Origin: an uncultured Lachnospiraceae bacterium
GTDB lineage: Bacteria > Bacillota > Clostridia > Lachnospirales > Lachnospiraceae
Assembly (NCBI GenBank): GCA_910576535.1
Contig: CAJTKK010000001.1
Coordinates: forward strand, 62,001-126,000
DNA length: 64,000 bases
Direction of reading: 5' to 3'
The first letter of the stretch is position 1; each line of letters starts with the position of its first letter. The position numbers and the translations under genes are program-made. This document shows, piece after piece, positions 1 through 7,374 of this stretch. The notes below the pieces were generated by a model, which saw only the letters and a program-made list of their open reading frames with translations, had not been told where the DNA came from and ran no database searches.

Positions 1-1306
1 AATCCGTCAGGAACTGCAGCCTTAGCTTTCCCCCATAAGCTTTTTCCACCATTTGCTTCATATCATCCGGGCAGCATAGGACAATTTCTTTAATATAGCT
101 CATATAATTTTCAATAAACGGTAATGTGGCCATAAAATTTTCCGCCCGGGAGGTCAGCATGACCATCTGTCTTATTTCCGGCTCCTTTAATCTCTTTTTT
201 TGATTCAATGTCTTTAACCGGTCCCCCATGTTTTCCACCGCCTCATCCCATGATAAAAATGTATAATTTTTGATTTCCCTTTTCTTATCCAGATAGCGTT
301 CTTCCTCTTCCAGATATCCGTTCACCACCCTGCACAGCTCCTGCGGGCTGTCCGGGGGGAAATAGCCGCACCATGCGCCCCCTACTTCCTTCATGACATC
401 CACATCCGAAGCCAGAACCGGCGTGCCGTTTTTCATTGCTTCCACAATTGGCAGGCCAAAACCCTCCGTATAAGACGGAAATACTAAAAAATATGCATTT
501 TGGTATAAATATTGCAGCTCCTTATCGCTTAAACCGGAAAATACAAATAACTTCCTGCCAAGCTGTTCATGCCCGTCCACCCTTTTTTTCAGCTCATCCA
601 CATTCCATCCCCAACGGCCTGCCCATATGAGATGCAGGTCTTTCCCAAAAAGTTCCTCTTCAAAGGCGTTAAGAACAGTTACATGGTTCTTCCTGGGTTC
701 TATCGTCCCGGCCATCAGAAGATATCTTCCCGCACCCGCCGCCTGCATAACCTCACTGCCAACCTTAGCTTCTTCCGTTTCCATATCTGCCGGATCAGCT
801 CCCAACGGGCAGACATAACCATTAATCCTCCCAATTCCCAGTTTATCTGTCAGTTCATTCACTTTCTGCAATGTAGAATTGGCGGATGTGAGGATGATAT
901 CCGCATAAAGCAAATATGTTCCTATATAATCCAGATAATTAATCAATGTATTTTCATGTACATAAGCAGGATGCGTCACTGGGATTATATCATACAAATA
1001 AAGCGCAATTTTTACCCCCTTTTCTTTTAAATACGGAATAAGGGAACTCCTGCGCAGCCACATATTCCACACATTGTCCATATCAAAAAAACAGGAACCA
1101 CGTTCTATGGAAGAGATAGGGATATCTTCCCCCTCCCCTTCCTTTGTCATATGCACGAACACACCCGCGCTATAGTTATATTTTAAGAGAACAAGTTCAA
1201 AATCCTCCCGTTTATCCAGTCTCTCCACCGTTTCCTTAACCACTCTTTGAATCCCTGTGATCTGCTTCGTCTTGGATAAATTTGTAATATCTACATAAAC
1301 TTTCAC
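1..1306 (-). CDS. GT4-family glycosyltransferase, possibly two-domain; 3' end beyond window
   Basis: The frame stays open to the left edge, giving at least 435 codons. A GT4 (GT-B fold) transferase is clear: an N-terminal stretch with the GIQRVV motif near residue 20, a donor-site motif AGTIEPRKNH near residue 200, and the E-x7-E motif EGFGLPIVEAM near residue 280. Such enzymes move a sugar from a nucleotide donor to a lipid-linked glycan at the inner membrane face. The GT4 domain appears to end near residue 365, and about 60 further residues (starting PEIRQMVMLTSRAENF) look like the start of a second domain cut by the edge. I prefer the GTG at 1306, which has GGGGG five bases upstream; an in-frame ATG at 1318 has no clear ribosome site. 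It lies downstream of the DUF4214-type genes on the same strand. Confidence 0.85.
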   Translation of the reverse strand, partial: MKVYVDITNLSKTKQITGIQRVVKETVERLDKREDFELVLLKYNYSAGVFVHMTKEGEGEDIPISSIERGSCFFDMDNVWNMWLRRSSLIPYLKEKGVKIALYLYDIIPVTHPAYVHENTLINYLDYIGTYLLYADIILTSANSTLQKVNELTDKLGIGRINGYVCPLGADPADMETEEAKVGSEVMQAAGAGRYLLMAGTIEPRKNHVTVLNAFEEELFGKDLHLIWAGRWGWNVDELKKRVDGHEQLGRKLFVFSGLSDKELQYLYQNAYFLVFPSYTEGFGLPIVEAMKNGTPVLASDVDVMKEVGGAWCGYFPPDSPQELCRVVNGYLEEEERYLDKKREIKNYTFLSWDEAVENMGDRLKTLNQKKRLKEPEIRQMVMLTSRAENFMATLPFIENYMSYIKEIVLCCPDDMKQMVEKAYGGKLRLQFLTD

Positions 1307-1360
1307 GCCAACCCCCATGCTGCCGCCAGGATGCGGCCTGAATCCGGATAAAAATATATT

Positions 1361-1843
1361 TTAACGCCCTATGCCTAACAAATTCTTTAGCTTTCCATAT
1401 AAGCCAAAAGGAAGTTTCCTGGCAATGGCTTTTAATTTCACTTTTATTTCTTCTTTGCGGTACAAATTCCCTGCCGCTCTCGCCCCTGTGCGGAAAGGCA
1501 CATAAATATTGTGGCTGCAGCCCTCATTCTTCATTCTATATTCCTCAGACTTTAGCATCTGGTATACCAGCTTTTTTCGGAATTCTTCTTTTTCCAGCCG
1601 TCCGGCTTCCGCCGCCCATCTCTTTTCTTCCGCCGTATCCGGCATCCTATAAAATAAATTCTCATAAAGCGCATAAAGAAAATCTTTGTCTTCCATGGGA
1701 TAAAGCCCGGACAAATCATTCTGTCCGGGCTCCTTTCCTACACATGACAAAAAAGCTTCTTTTGAAATGCGCGTACTGTCAATGACAGTTTCCTCATATA
1801 GTTTTGAAAAAACTTCCCTATCACGGTTACTTAAATTATTCAT
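1361..1843 (-). CDS. Small DUF4214-like protein without signal peptide
   Basis: 160 residues. A central stretch of about 55 residues (DKDFLYALYENLFYRMPD to LKSEEYRM) matches one repeat of the DUF4214 type found in the secreted proteins upstream: a helix with LY, an R-x-x-D/A turn, a W, and an SEEY/SEEF end. No signal peptide is visible. The C-terminus is basic and partly hydrophobic (KLPFGLYGKLKNLLG), which could touch a membrane or a partner. ATG 1843 follows the upstream stop (TAA 1845-1847) by one base, so translation is probably coupled. A TTG at 1855 would extend it four residues. It sits between the beta-helix surface protein and the edge glycosyltransferase. Function unknown; a link between DUF4214 proteins and glycan assembly is only inferred. 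Confidence 0.7.
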   Translation of the reverse strand: MNNLSNRDREVFSKLYEETVIDSTRISKEAFLSCVGKEPGQNDLSGLYPMEDKDFLYALYENLFYRMPDTAEEKRWAAEAGRLEKEEFRKKLVYQMLKSEEYRMKNEGCSHNIYVPFRTGARAAGNLYRKEEIKVKLKAIARKLPFGLYGKLKNLLGIGR

Positions 1844-1844
1844 C

Positions 1845-4800
1845 TTATAAACCAAAACTCTTAATCAAATTATCAAATTCCTCTGATTCCGAAAAACCGT
1901 CCACTACATCCTGTATCGTAGCCCCTTTGCTCAGCCTGCTCATCCAGTCATTATAACCAGCCTTATCCGCCGGACGGTCAAAATATGTTTCATACATTAC
2001 TTTGACAAAAGCATCATTGGACAATTTCCGGTTAGCGAATTCATCAGAGAAAATAAATCCAGCCACCACCTCTTTCGGTGAAGTCCCTGTCAGTATTCTG
2101 TTGCACCAGTCATTCAGCCCTGCCACATCTATTTTCTTTCTGGATAAAGCCTTTGTATAAATCCGGCTGACAAATTCGGTTACGCCACGGTTCTTATCCC
2201 GCGCCTCTCTCATCTCCACGATTCCTCTTTCAATACCAAACCGGTTGCACAGATTCTGGAATTCCTCTGATTCTGCGAATCCCCGGTACACAAATTCCCT
2301 GGAAAAACCTGTACTGAAGTCTTTCAGCCAGCCTGACTTTCCGCCTGCATCTGCCGGACGGTCGAACATCGCGCTGTAAAGCGTATCCACATATGAACTG
2401 TCGCTTGTCTTTTTATTTGAATATTCATCGCTGAAGAAGAATCCGCGCGCAACCATTGCACCGCTTTCATCCCTCACCAAAAGGCGGGTTGTCCAGTCAA
2501 GCAGTCCTGCCTGTTCATCTTTCCTGCCAAGCACCTTCTGGTAAAGTCTCTTAACAAAGCCTTCTATCTTTGGCTCCGTTACATAAGGGTTATCCTCTGT
2601 TTCCCCAGGCGCCACCGTATTATTTTCATCCACTACCGTACCATTGGCAATAAATACTCTTCCGTTTACGATCACATTACCTTTCACCGTTCCTGAAGAC
2701 CTGTTGTAAGCGATACATTCCTCCCCTACGCCTGCCACATAATTGCCGCCGGTCTTTACGTTGGAATCTTCATTAATAATCCCATGATTCCTGCTTTGAC
2801 GTACCCGGTTCCCGGCAATCGCCCCCTGGGAGTTTCTTGAGAATGTAATCCCCTGATGGCCGCTGTTGGATACATCGTTTGCCAGCACAGTTACATTTTT
2901 GGAACTGTAAGTAACCTGGATTCCGTGGTTGCCGGATCCGTTTACTTTGTTCTTATAAACCATCACATTTTCACTGTTATTCGCAACGATAATACCATTC
3001 CCGTTATTGTATAAAGCGCTCTTTACCCCTGAGATTGTATTTTCAGATATCATGCTGCCGCCGGAATACTGCACAACTACGCCTTCCCCTACTCCTGCCC
3101 CGGTATCCGACACATTGTTTTTATGAATCGTAGCCTTTGCATGGAATACAAGAATACCGCTTAAGTTATCTGCTTTTACCGTATTTTCTGTAATTGTCAC
3201 GGGATATTCCGTACATGCCCCTGAATTGCCCAAGTTACCTTCTACATAAATACCTTTATTCCTGTTTGTCTCCGTTGTATTCCCTTTGATCAGGGCATTG
3301 TTGCAGCGGCAGGTATAAATGCCTATGTTATTGGACCGTACCTTATTGTTGGTAATTTCCGGCGCATCCACATTATCTATGGTAATTCCATCGCCTTTAT
3401 TATTCTCCACCGTGTTGCCGTCTATCTTCGGCTTGTCCGAAGCCGTATGGATCAAAATGCCATGAAGCCCATTATTTCTGACAGTATTTCTCAATATTTT
3501 GTCATTAGCGGAATGGTAAATCAGGATCCCTTGCTGCCCATTCCCGCTCATGGTATTGTCCTCTACCGATACTCCGCCTATATTTTCAACATACAAGCCA
3601 GCCTTTGCGCCGTTTAACAAGGAGTTTCCCTTAATGACAACAGAATTTCCTCCCCCTATCGTTATGTTTGCTTCGCTGGACTCTTCTACGGTATTTCCTT
3701 CTACCTTAACCGCTCCTTTGCAATTGGAAAAAATTAAGATTCCGTCTGCGCCGCTTTTCTTTATCTTATTATTTACAGCCGTTACCCCGTCTATATTGAC
3801 TGCCGCAATCCCCCGTTCGGAGCTATTCGTCAGCACATTGCCGTCCGCCGTAAAGTTTCTCGTGCTTTCCGCATAAATTGCGCTTCCCTGAGTTCCGGTT
3901 ACCGTATTCTTTTTCACGGAACAGTTCGCGCCAAGCACCAGGATGCCGCTGCCGGATACATTATTTACGGTATTGCTTTCCACTGTAACCGACGAATACA
4001 TCTCACGTACCCGTATGCCAAAGCCTGCATAACCGCCATTAATCGTACATCCGCGGATTGTCGTATTGCTTCCGGAAGCGTCTTCGGAGTTCCTTGCCAC
4101 ATCCCCTTCTTTCCCCTGGATGCTAAGTCCCACTCCTTCCAATACCATATTGACAATTTCCACATTCCCGGAAACATCAAAAGTCAGGCAGTTACCGTTG
4201 CCAATCCATGTCCCTCCGTCCAGCCGGAAATTCACAGCGCCGTCCTGCTTTACAAACATCATTTCCTCTTGCTGCAAATGAATCATTGCCCCGTTCTCTA
4301 CTGCAATTTCCGCATCCGAGCTTAACCTTAATGCGGAATTGATGTAATAGGTCCCCTGGGGAATCACAATCTTTACTTTATGGATTCCCATTGCGCCTAT
4401 GCCTGCTTTCGCACATTCCTCCGACTGCATAAAGTCCAACGCTTTCTGCAATGCCTGGGTATCCTCATCCGCATTCTGATTGCCTGCGCCAAAGTCTCTG
4501 ATATCTATAATAACGGTATCGGAAGAAATGCTATATGCGTTTTCTTCCTCTAAAGCATTTTCCAGCTTACTCTCCACGATTTCCTGCAGTTCTCCCGTAA
4601 TTTCTGTTTCTATGACTGCATCGGGCAGCGCATCATCCGTTCCGGGATTGATCACGTCTTCTACTTCTGCCGGGCTATCCGGTTCCTCCCCATTCTCTGT
4701 ATCCTCTGCTTCGTTCCCTTCCTGGTTGTCCCCGTCGGTATCTTCCGGCGTTGTGTCTTCGTCCTGCGTACCATCCGTATCTTCCGGCGTTGTGTCTTCA

Positions 4801-5102
4801 TTTTCCGCACCGTCCGTATCTTCCGGCGTTATGTCTTCATTTTCCGCACTGTCCGTATCTTCCGGCGTTATGTCTTCATTTTCCGCACCGTCCGTATCTT
4901 CCGGCGTTATATCTTTATTTTCCGCACTGTCCGTATCTTCCGACACACTTTCCTCCTGCCCGTCTGTCCCCTCTATTGTCCCAGGCTCCTCCTTTGCCGC
5001 TTCCGCCGCATAAACTACCGGGCTGATACTGCCGCCCCCTGACGTAAACACTATGTTGGCCGCTATTCCCATAGCTATTAGCTTCATAATTCTTTTACGC
5101 AT
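1845..5102 (-). CDS. Secreted right-handed beta-helix protein with acidic repeats and four DUF4214 repeats
   Basis: 1085 residues. Parts in order: a signal peptide (about 1-34, basic start then hydrophobic core, ending VVYAAEA); an acidic low-complexity linker (about 40-190) with five 13-residue repeats of the EDTDGAENEDITP type; a pectate-lyase-3-like start (about 195-310); a long parallel beta-helix (about 310-830) of repeated N-x-V/I-x-x-N-x-x-x-G-I units; and four DUF4214 repeats in two pairs (about 848-1085). The beta-helix resembles NosD/polysaccharide-lyase folds, but no catalytic residues can be assigned, so glycan binding or cleavage is only a possibility. Start chosen at ATG 5102 because GGAGAGG lies just upstream and the signal peptide begins there; a longer in-frame extension lacks these. 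Promoter at 5152-5180. Likely exported to the cell surface. Confidence 0.9.
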   Translation of the reverse strand: MRKRIMKLIAMGIAANIVFTSGGGSISPVVYAAEAAKEEPGTIEGTDGQEESVSEDTDSAENKDITPEDTDGAENEDITPEDTDSAENEDITPEDTDGAENEDTTPEDTDGTQDEDTTPEDTDGDNQEGNEAEDTENGEEPDSPAEVEDVINPGTDDALPDAVIETEITGELQEIVESKLENALEEENAYSISSDTVIIDIRDFGAGNQNADEDTQALQKALDFMQSEECAKAGIGAMGIHKVKIVIPQGTYYINSALRLSSDAEIAVENGAMIHLQQEEMMFVKQDGAVNFRLDGGTWIGNGNCLTFDVSGNVEIVNMVLEGVGLSIQGKEGDVARNSEDASGSNTTIRGCTINGGYAGFGIRVREMYSSVTVESNTVNNVSGSGILVLGANCSVKKNTVTGTQGSAIYAESTRNFTADGNVLTNSSERGIAAVNIDGVTAVNNKIKKSGADGILIFSNCKGAVKVEGNTVEESSEANITIGGGNSVVIKGNSLLNGAKAGLYVENIGGVSVEDNTMSGNGQQGILIYHSANDKILRNTVRNNGLHGILIHTASDKPKIDGNTVENNKGDGITIDNVDAPEITNNKVRSNNIGIYTCRCNNALIKGNTTETNRNKGIYVEGNLGNSGACTEYPVTITENTVKADNLSGILVFHAKATIHKNNVSDTGAGVGEGVVVQYSGGSMISENTISGVKSALYNNGNGIIVANNSENVMVYKNKVNGSGNHGIQVTYSSKNVTVLANDVSNSGHQGITFSRNSQGAIAGNRVRQSRNHGIINEDSNVKTGGNYVAGVGEECIAYNRSSGTVKGNVIVNGRVFIANGTVVDENNTVAPGETEDNPYVTEPKIEGFVKRLYQKVLGRKDEQAGLLDWTTRLLVRDESGAMVARGFFFSDEYSNKKTSDSSYVDTLYSAMFDRPADAGGKSGWLKDFSTGFSREFVYRGFAESEEFQNLCNRFGIERGIVEMREARDKNRGVTEFVSRIYTKALSRKKIDVAGLNDWCNRILTGTSPKEVVAGFIFSDEFANRKLSNDAFVKVMYETYFDRPADKAGYNDWMSRLSKGATIQDVVDGFSESEEFDNLIKSFGL
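4739..4950 (-). repeat. 39-bp tandem repeats encoding the acidic linker
   Basis: About five head-to-tail 39-bp units, each containing the plus-strand string tatcttccggcgtt and beginning near 4740, 4779, 4818, 4857 and 4896, encode 13-residue Asp/Glu/Thr-rich repeats in the beta-helix protein. The unit length is a multiple of three, so copy-number change would lengthen or shorten the linker without breaking the frame. Confidence 0.85.
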
Positions 5103-5151
5103 CTCTTCCTCTCCATTCTTCCTGATTTCACATTTCATATTCCTGTTTTTT

Positions 5152-5180
5152 ATCATACATGAATGCGTCTGCAAAGTCAA
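5152..5180 (-). promoter_or_regulatory. Sigma-A type promoter of the beta-helix gene
   Basis: On the minus strand, TTGACT (5175-5180) and TATGAT (5152-5157) are separated by exactly 17 bases. A start near 5145 would give a leader of about 40 bases before ATG 5102. It lies directly after the terminator-like hairpins, so the beta-helix gene is probably its own transcription unit. Confidence 0.8.
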
Positions 5181-5201
5181 CAACCCTTGTTTTTCCTATT
5201 C

Positions 5202-5245
5202 AAAAAAAGCGGCTTTGCCGCTTGATGAAGAGCCCCCGGCTCTTC
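5202..5245 (-). terminator. Tandem hairpins, the second a Rho-independent terminator
   Basis: Reading the minus strand, a perfect 8-bp stem (5227-5245, 3-base loop) is followed by a perfect 7-bp stem (5207-5223, loop AAA) that runs into seven T (5202-5208). They lie between the upstream operon and the promoter at 5152-5180 and back up the first terminator at 5285-5319. Confidence 0.75.
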
Positions 5246-5284
5246 GCCAATTTACATCCTTCTGACGAAAGATTTTCTTATAAA

Positions 5285-5319
5285 GTGAAAAAAGAAAGGC
5301 AGCCTTTCCGCTGCCTTTC
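5285..5319 (-). terminator. Rho-independent terminator of the CAP/fibronectin-like operon
   Basis: A perfect 10-bp stem GAAAGGCAGC/GCTGCCTTTC (5294-5319) with a 6-base loop is followed on the minus strand by a T-rich run (5285-5293). It begins about 20 bases after the stop codon at 5341-5343. Confidence 0.85.
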
Positions 5320-5340
5320 CCTGTCTTTAGAGACAATATT

Positions 5341-7353
5341 TTATAATCCGTATTGTTTCATAATATTGGAAAATTCTGTAGAACGTGAGAAGCCTTCCAA
5401 TACCTTTTCCTTGGACGTTCCTTTCTCCAATTTGCTAACCCAGTCTTTTAAGCCAGCTTCATCGAATTCCCTGCCCATAAATGCTCTGTAAAGAACTTTA
5501 ACAAACTCTGTATTATTCAGGTTCTTATTTGCAAATTCCTCGGAGAAGAAGAACTGTTTTGCTACGACCTCAGGCGTCATTTCTTTTCTTAAGATACGGC
5601 CTGTCCAATCTTCCAAACCTGCCGGCTCCCCTTTCCGCCCAAATACTTTTTCATAAAGACGGTTTACAAACATAGTAAGCCCTTCATTCTGATCCCTGTT
5701 ATTCCCAAGTGTCAAATGCCCCGGCTGGATGCCAAATTGTTTACACAAATTAGCAAACTCTGTTGAATTTACAAATCCTGCCAATACATATTCTCTCGAA
5801 ATACCATTGCTCAATTTTCCAGTCCAATCGTCTTTTCCGCCTTTATCTGCAGCCCTGTCAAAGAAAGAACGGTACAGCACGTCAAGATAAGCGGAATCAT
5901 TCAGCTTTCTGTTGGTAAATTCCTGACTCATGATTACGCCTTGCGCAAAGGCTGCGCCATCCTTTTCTCCTGACATTAACTTTTCTGTCCAGTCATCCAG
6001 TCCTGCCGCTTCTGCTTCCCTGTTCAAAGCTGTTTTATACATTCTCTTGACAAACTCTCTTGTTTTGCTTGGGTCAGGAGCCACATAAGCTTCTGACGGG
6101 CTGGAGTCCTCGCTATTCAAAGTTTTTGTAAGGTCACCGCTCAAAGCCCGGACAGAAAATGTCCATGCTTCCACATCCGCAAGATCAGGATCATCCAAAT
6201 ATTTGCTGAAATCTGTTGTCAAAGCATCCGCATACTTTCCGGTCAATGTCCTTTTAATGAGCCATTCCCCATCTGTATAAAGAGTTACTTCATAGCCATC
6301 TACATTTCCTACCCCTGCCCATGTTGCATTCTTTCCTTTCCAAGCAAGGCCTGAAGGTGTTGAAAGGGAAGAAGAAGGTCTGTTAAATACAAATTTGGAA
6401 CTTAACCGGTACAGCAAGTCAGGATCCTCAAAAGATTCCCCGCTGGTAATTGCGGCAACCGCTACCTGATAAGTGCCGCTTTCCGTAATATGTGTCCGGA
6501 AATCGCCTCTGCCATCCGCTACCGATGCCCCTATTGTAGTAGCTACAACAGCTTTTCCATTTTTCACCAGCAATACCTGATAAGCAATTGCATTATTTGT
6601 CAGCCCATATGAATATGCGCCGATTCTCATATTGGTCCAGCTAATGCTGGGAGGGGTAAGCTGTGCCACTTCCGACGACGTACATGCTACTGTCTGGTCG
6701 CTGCCAAAGCCTAAAAACTTTTCGCCATCCCCGGTTAATTCTAACAGCAGAGCCCCTTCCAGGGATATGTAAGACAAATCTCCCATGCTTTCCGCTGTCT
6801 CTTCTTCCACTATAAATTTCTCTTCCGGCAGTTCAAGGTCAGGCAGTTCCTCTTCCACCATTCCCTTTATCTCAGAACCATCCAATTCGGAAGACTCGAT
6901 ATCTGTAACGCTTCCATCTGCTGCGGGTTCCTCTTCATTTACGTCTTCATCCACTGCAGAATCCTCTTCATTTACGTCTTCATCCACTGCAGAATCCTCT
7001 TCATTCACATCTTCATCCACTGCAGAATCCTCTTCATTTACGTCTTCATCCACTGCAGAATCCTCTTCATTCACATCCCCGTCCACAGGAGACTCTTCTT
7101 CTACAAAAGAATCTTCTTCTACAGGAGCGTCTTCTTCTACAGGAGCGTCTTCTTCTACAGAAGAGTCTTCTTCTGTTTCCCCTTCCGAAGGCGGCAGCTC
7201 TTCATCCGGCGCCTCTTCTTCAATTACAGTTTCTGTTTCCACCGTTTCTTCCGTCACTTCTCCAATTGCCGCCGGCTCTTGCGCAAATGCGCTAAGTGGT
7301 GTAGCCAGCATTGCAATCGTTGTCAGTAAAACTAGGCATTTCTTGATTTTCAT
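5341..7353 (-). CDS. Secreted protein with acidic repeats, fibronectin-like region and four DUF4214 repeats
   Basis: 670 residues. A classical signal peptide (about 1-25, ending LSAFA) is followed by an acidic linker (about 26-190) containing 11-residue repeats of VDEDVNEEDSA. Then come about 230 residues (about 195-430) with the spacing of fibronectin-type or Ig-like strands (for example LAWKGKNATWAGVGNVDGY and WTFSVRALSG). Four DUF4214 repeats (about 433-670) close the protein, ending FSNIMKQYGL, almost as in its neighbours. GGAGG lies 8 bases before ATG 7353, only 21 bases after the CAP gene, so the two form an operon. No LPXTG, sortase or S-layer homology motif is visible, so how it stays at the surface is unknown; the DUF4214 module is the only obvious candidate. 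Confidence 0.88.
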   Translation of the reverse strand: MKIKKCLVLLTTIAMLATPLSAFAQEPAAIGEVTEETVETETVIEEEAPDEELPPSEGETEEDSSVEEDAPVEEDAPVEEDSFVEEESPVDGDVNEEDSAVDEDVNEEDSAVDEDVNEEDSAVDEDVNEEDSAVDEDVNEEEPAADGSVTDIESSELDGSEIKGMVEEELPDLELPEEKFIVEEETAESMGDLSYISLEGALLLELTGDGEKFLGFGSDQTVACTSSEVAQLTPPSISWTNMRIGAYSYGLTNNAIAYQVLLVKNGKAVVATTIGASVADGRGDFRTHITESGTYQVAVAAITSGESFEDPDLLYRLSSKFVFNRPSSSLSTPSGLAWKGKNATWAGVGNVDGYEVTLYTDGEWLIKRTLTGKYADALTTDFSKYLDDPDLADVEAWTFSVRALSGDLTKTLNSEDSSPSEAYVAPDPSKTREFVKRMYKTALNREAEAAGLDDWTEKLMSGEKDGAAFAQGVIMSQEFTNRKLNDSAYLDVLYRSFFDRAADKGGKDDWTGKLSNGISREYVLAGFVNSTEFANLCKQFGIQPGHLTLGNNRDQNEGLTMFVNRLYEKVFGRKGEPAGLEDWTGRILRKEMTPEVVAKQFFFSEEFANKNLNNTEFVKVLYRAFMGREFDEAGLKDWVSKLEKGTSKEKVLEGFSRSTEFSNIMKQYGL
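6929..7079 (-). repeat. 33-bp tandem repeats encoding the acidic linker
   Basis: Four near-identical 33-bp units (starting near 6929, 6962, 6995 and 7028) plus a diverged fifth, each containing cttcatccactgcagaa on the plus strand. They encode VDEDVNEEDSA repeats. Differences between units are mostly silent or single-base, which suggests recent expansion. Confidence 0.85.
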
Positions 7354-7374
7354 TTTCTTTCCTCCTTCATCTTT

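Noticed and set aside
569..1030. 153-codon plus-strand frame at the left edge
   Set aside because: It lies opposite a continuous GT4 frame that has clear family motifs; the plus-strand product has none.
4480..5026. Plus-strand Ser- and Pro-rich open frames opposite the beta-helix protein linker
   Set aside because: They are mirror frames of the 39-bp repeats of the real minus-strand gene; no ribosome site or known domain.
6929..7079. Regular repeats considered as a CRISPR array
   Set aside because: Units are adjacent with no unique spacers, keep the coding frame and encode an acidic linker. The same applies to 4739-4950 and 14221-14290.
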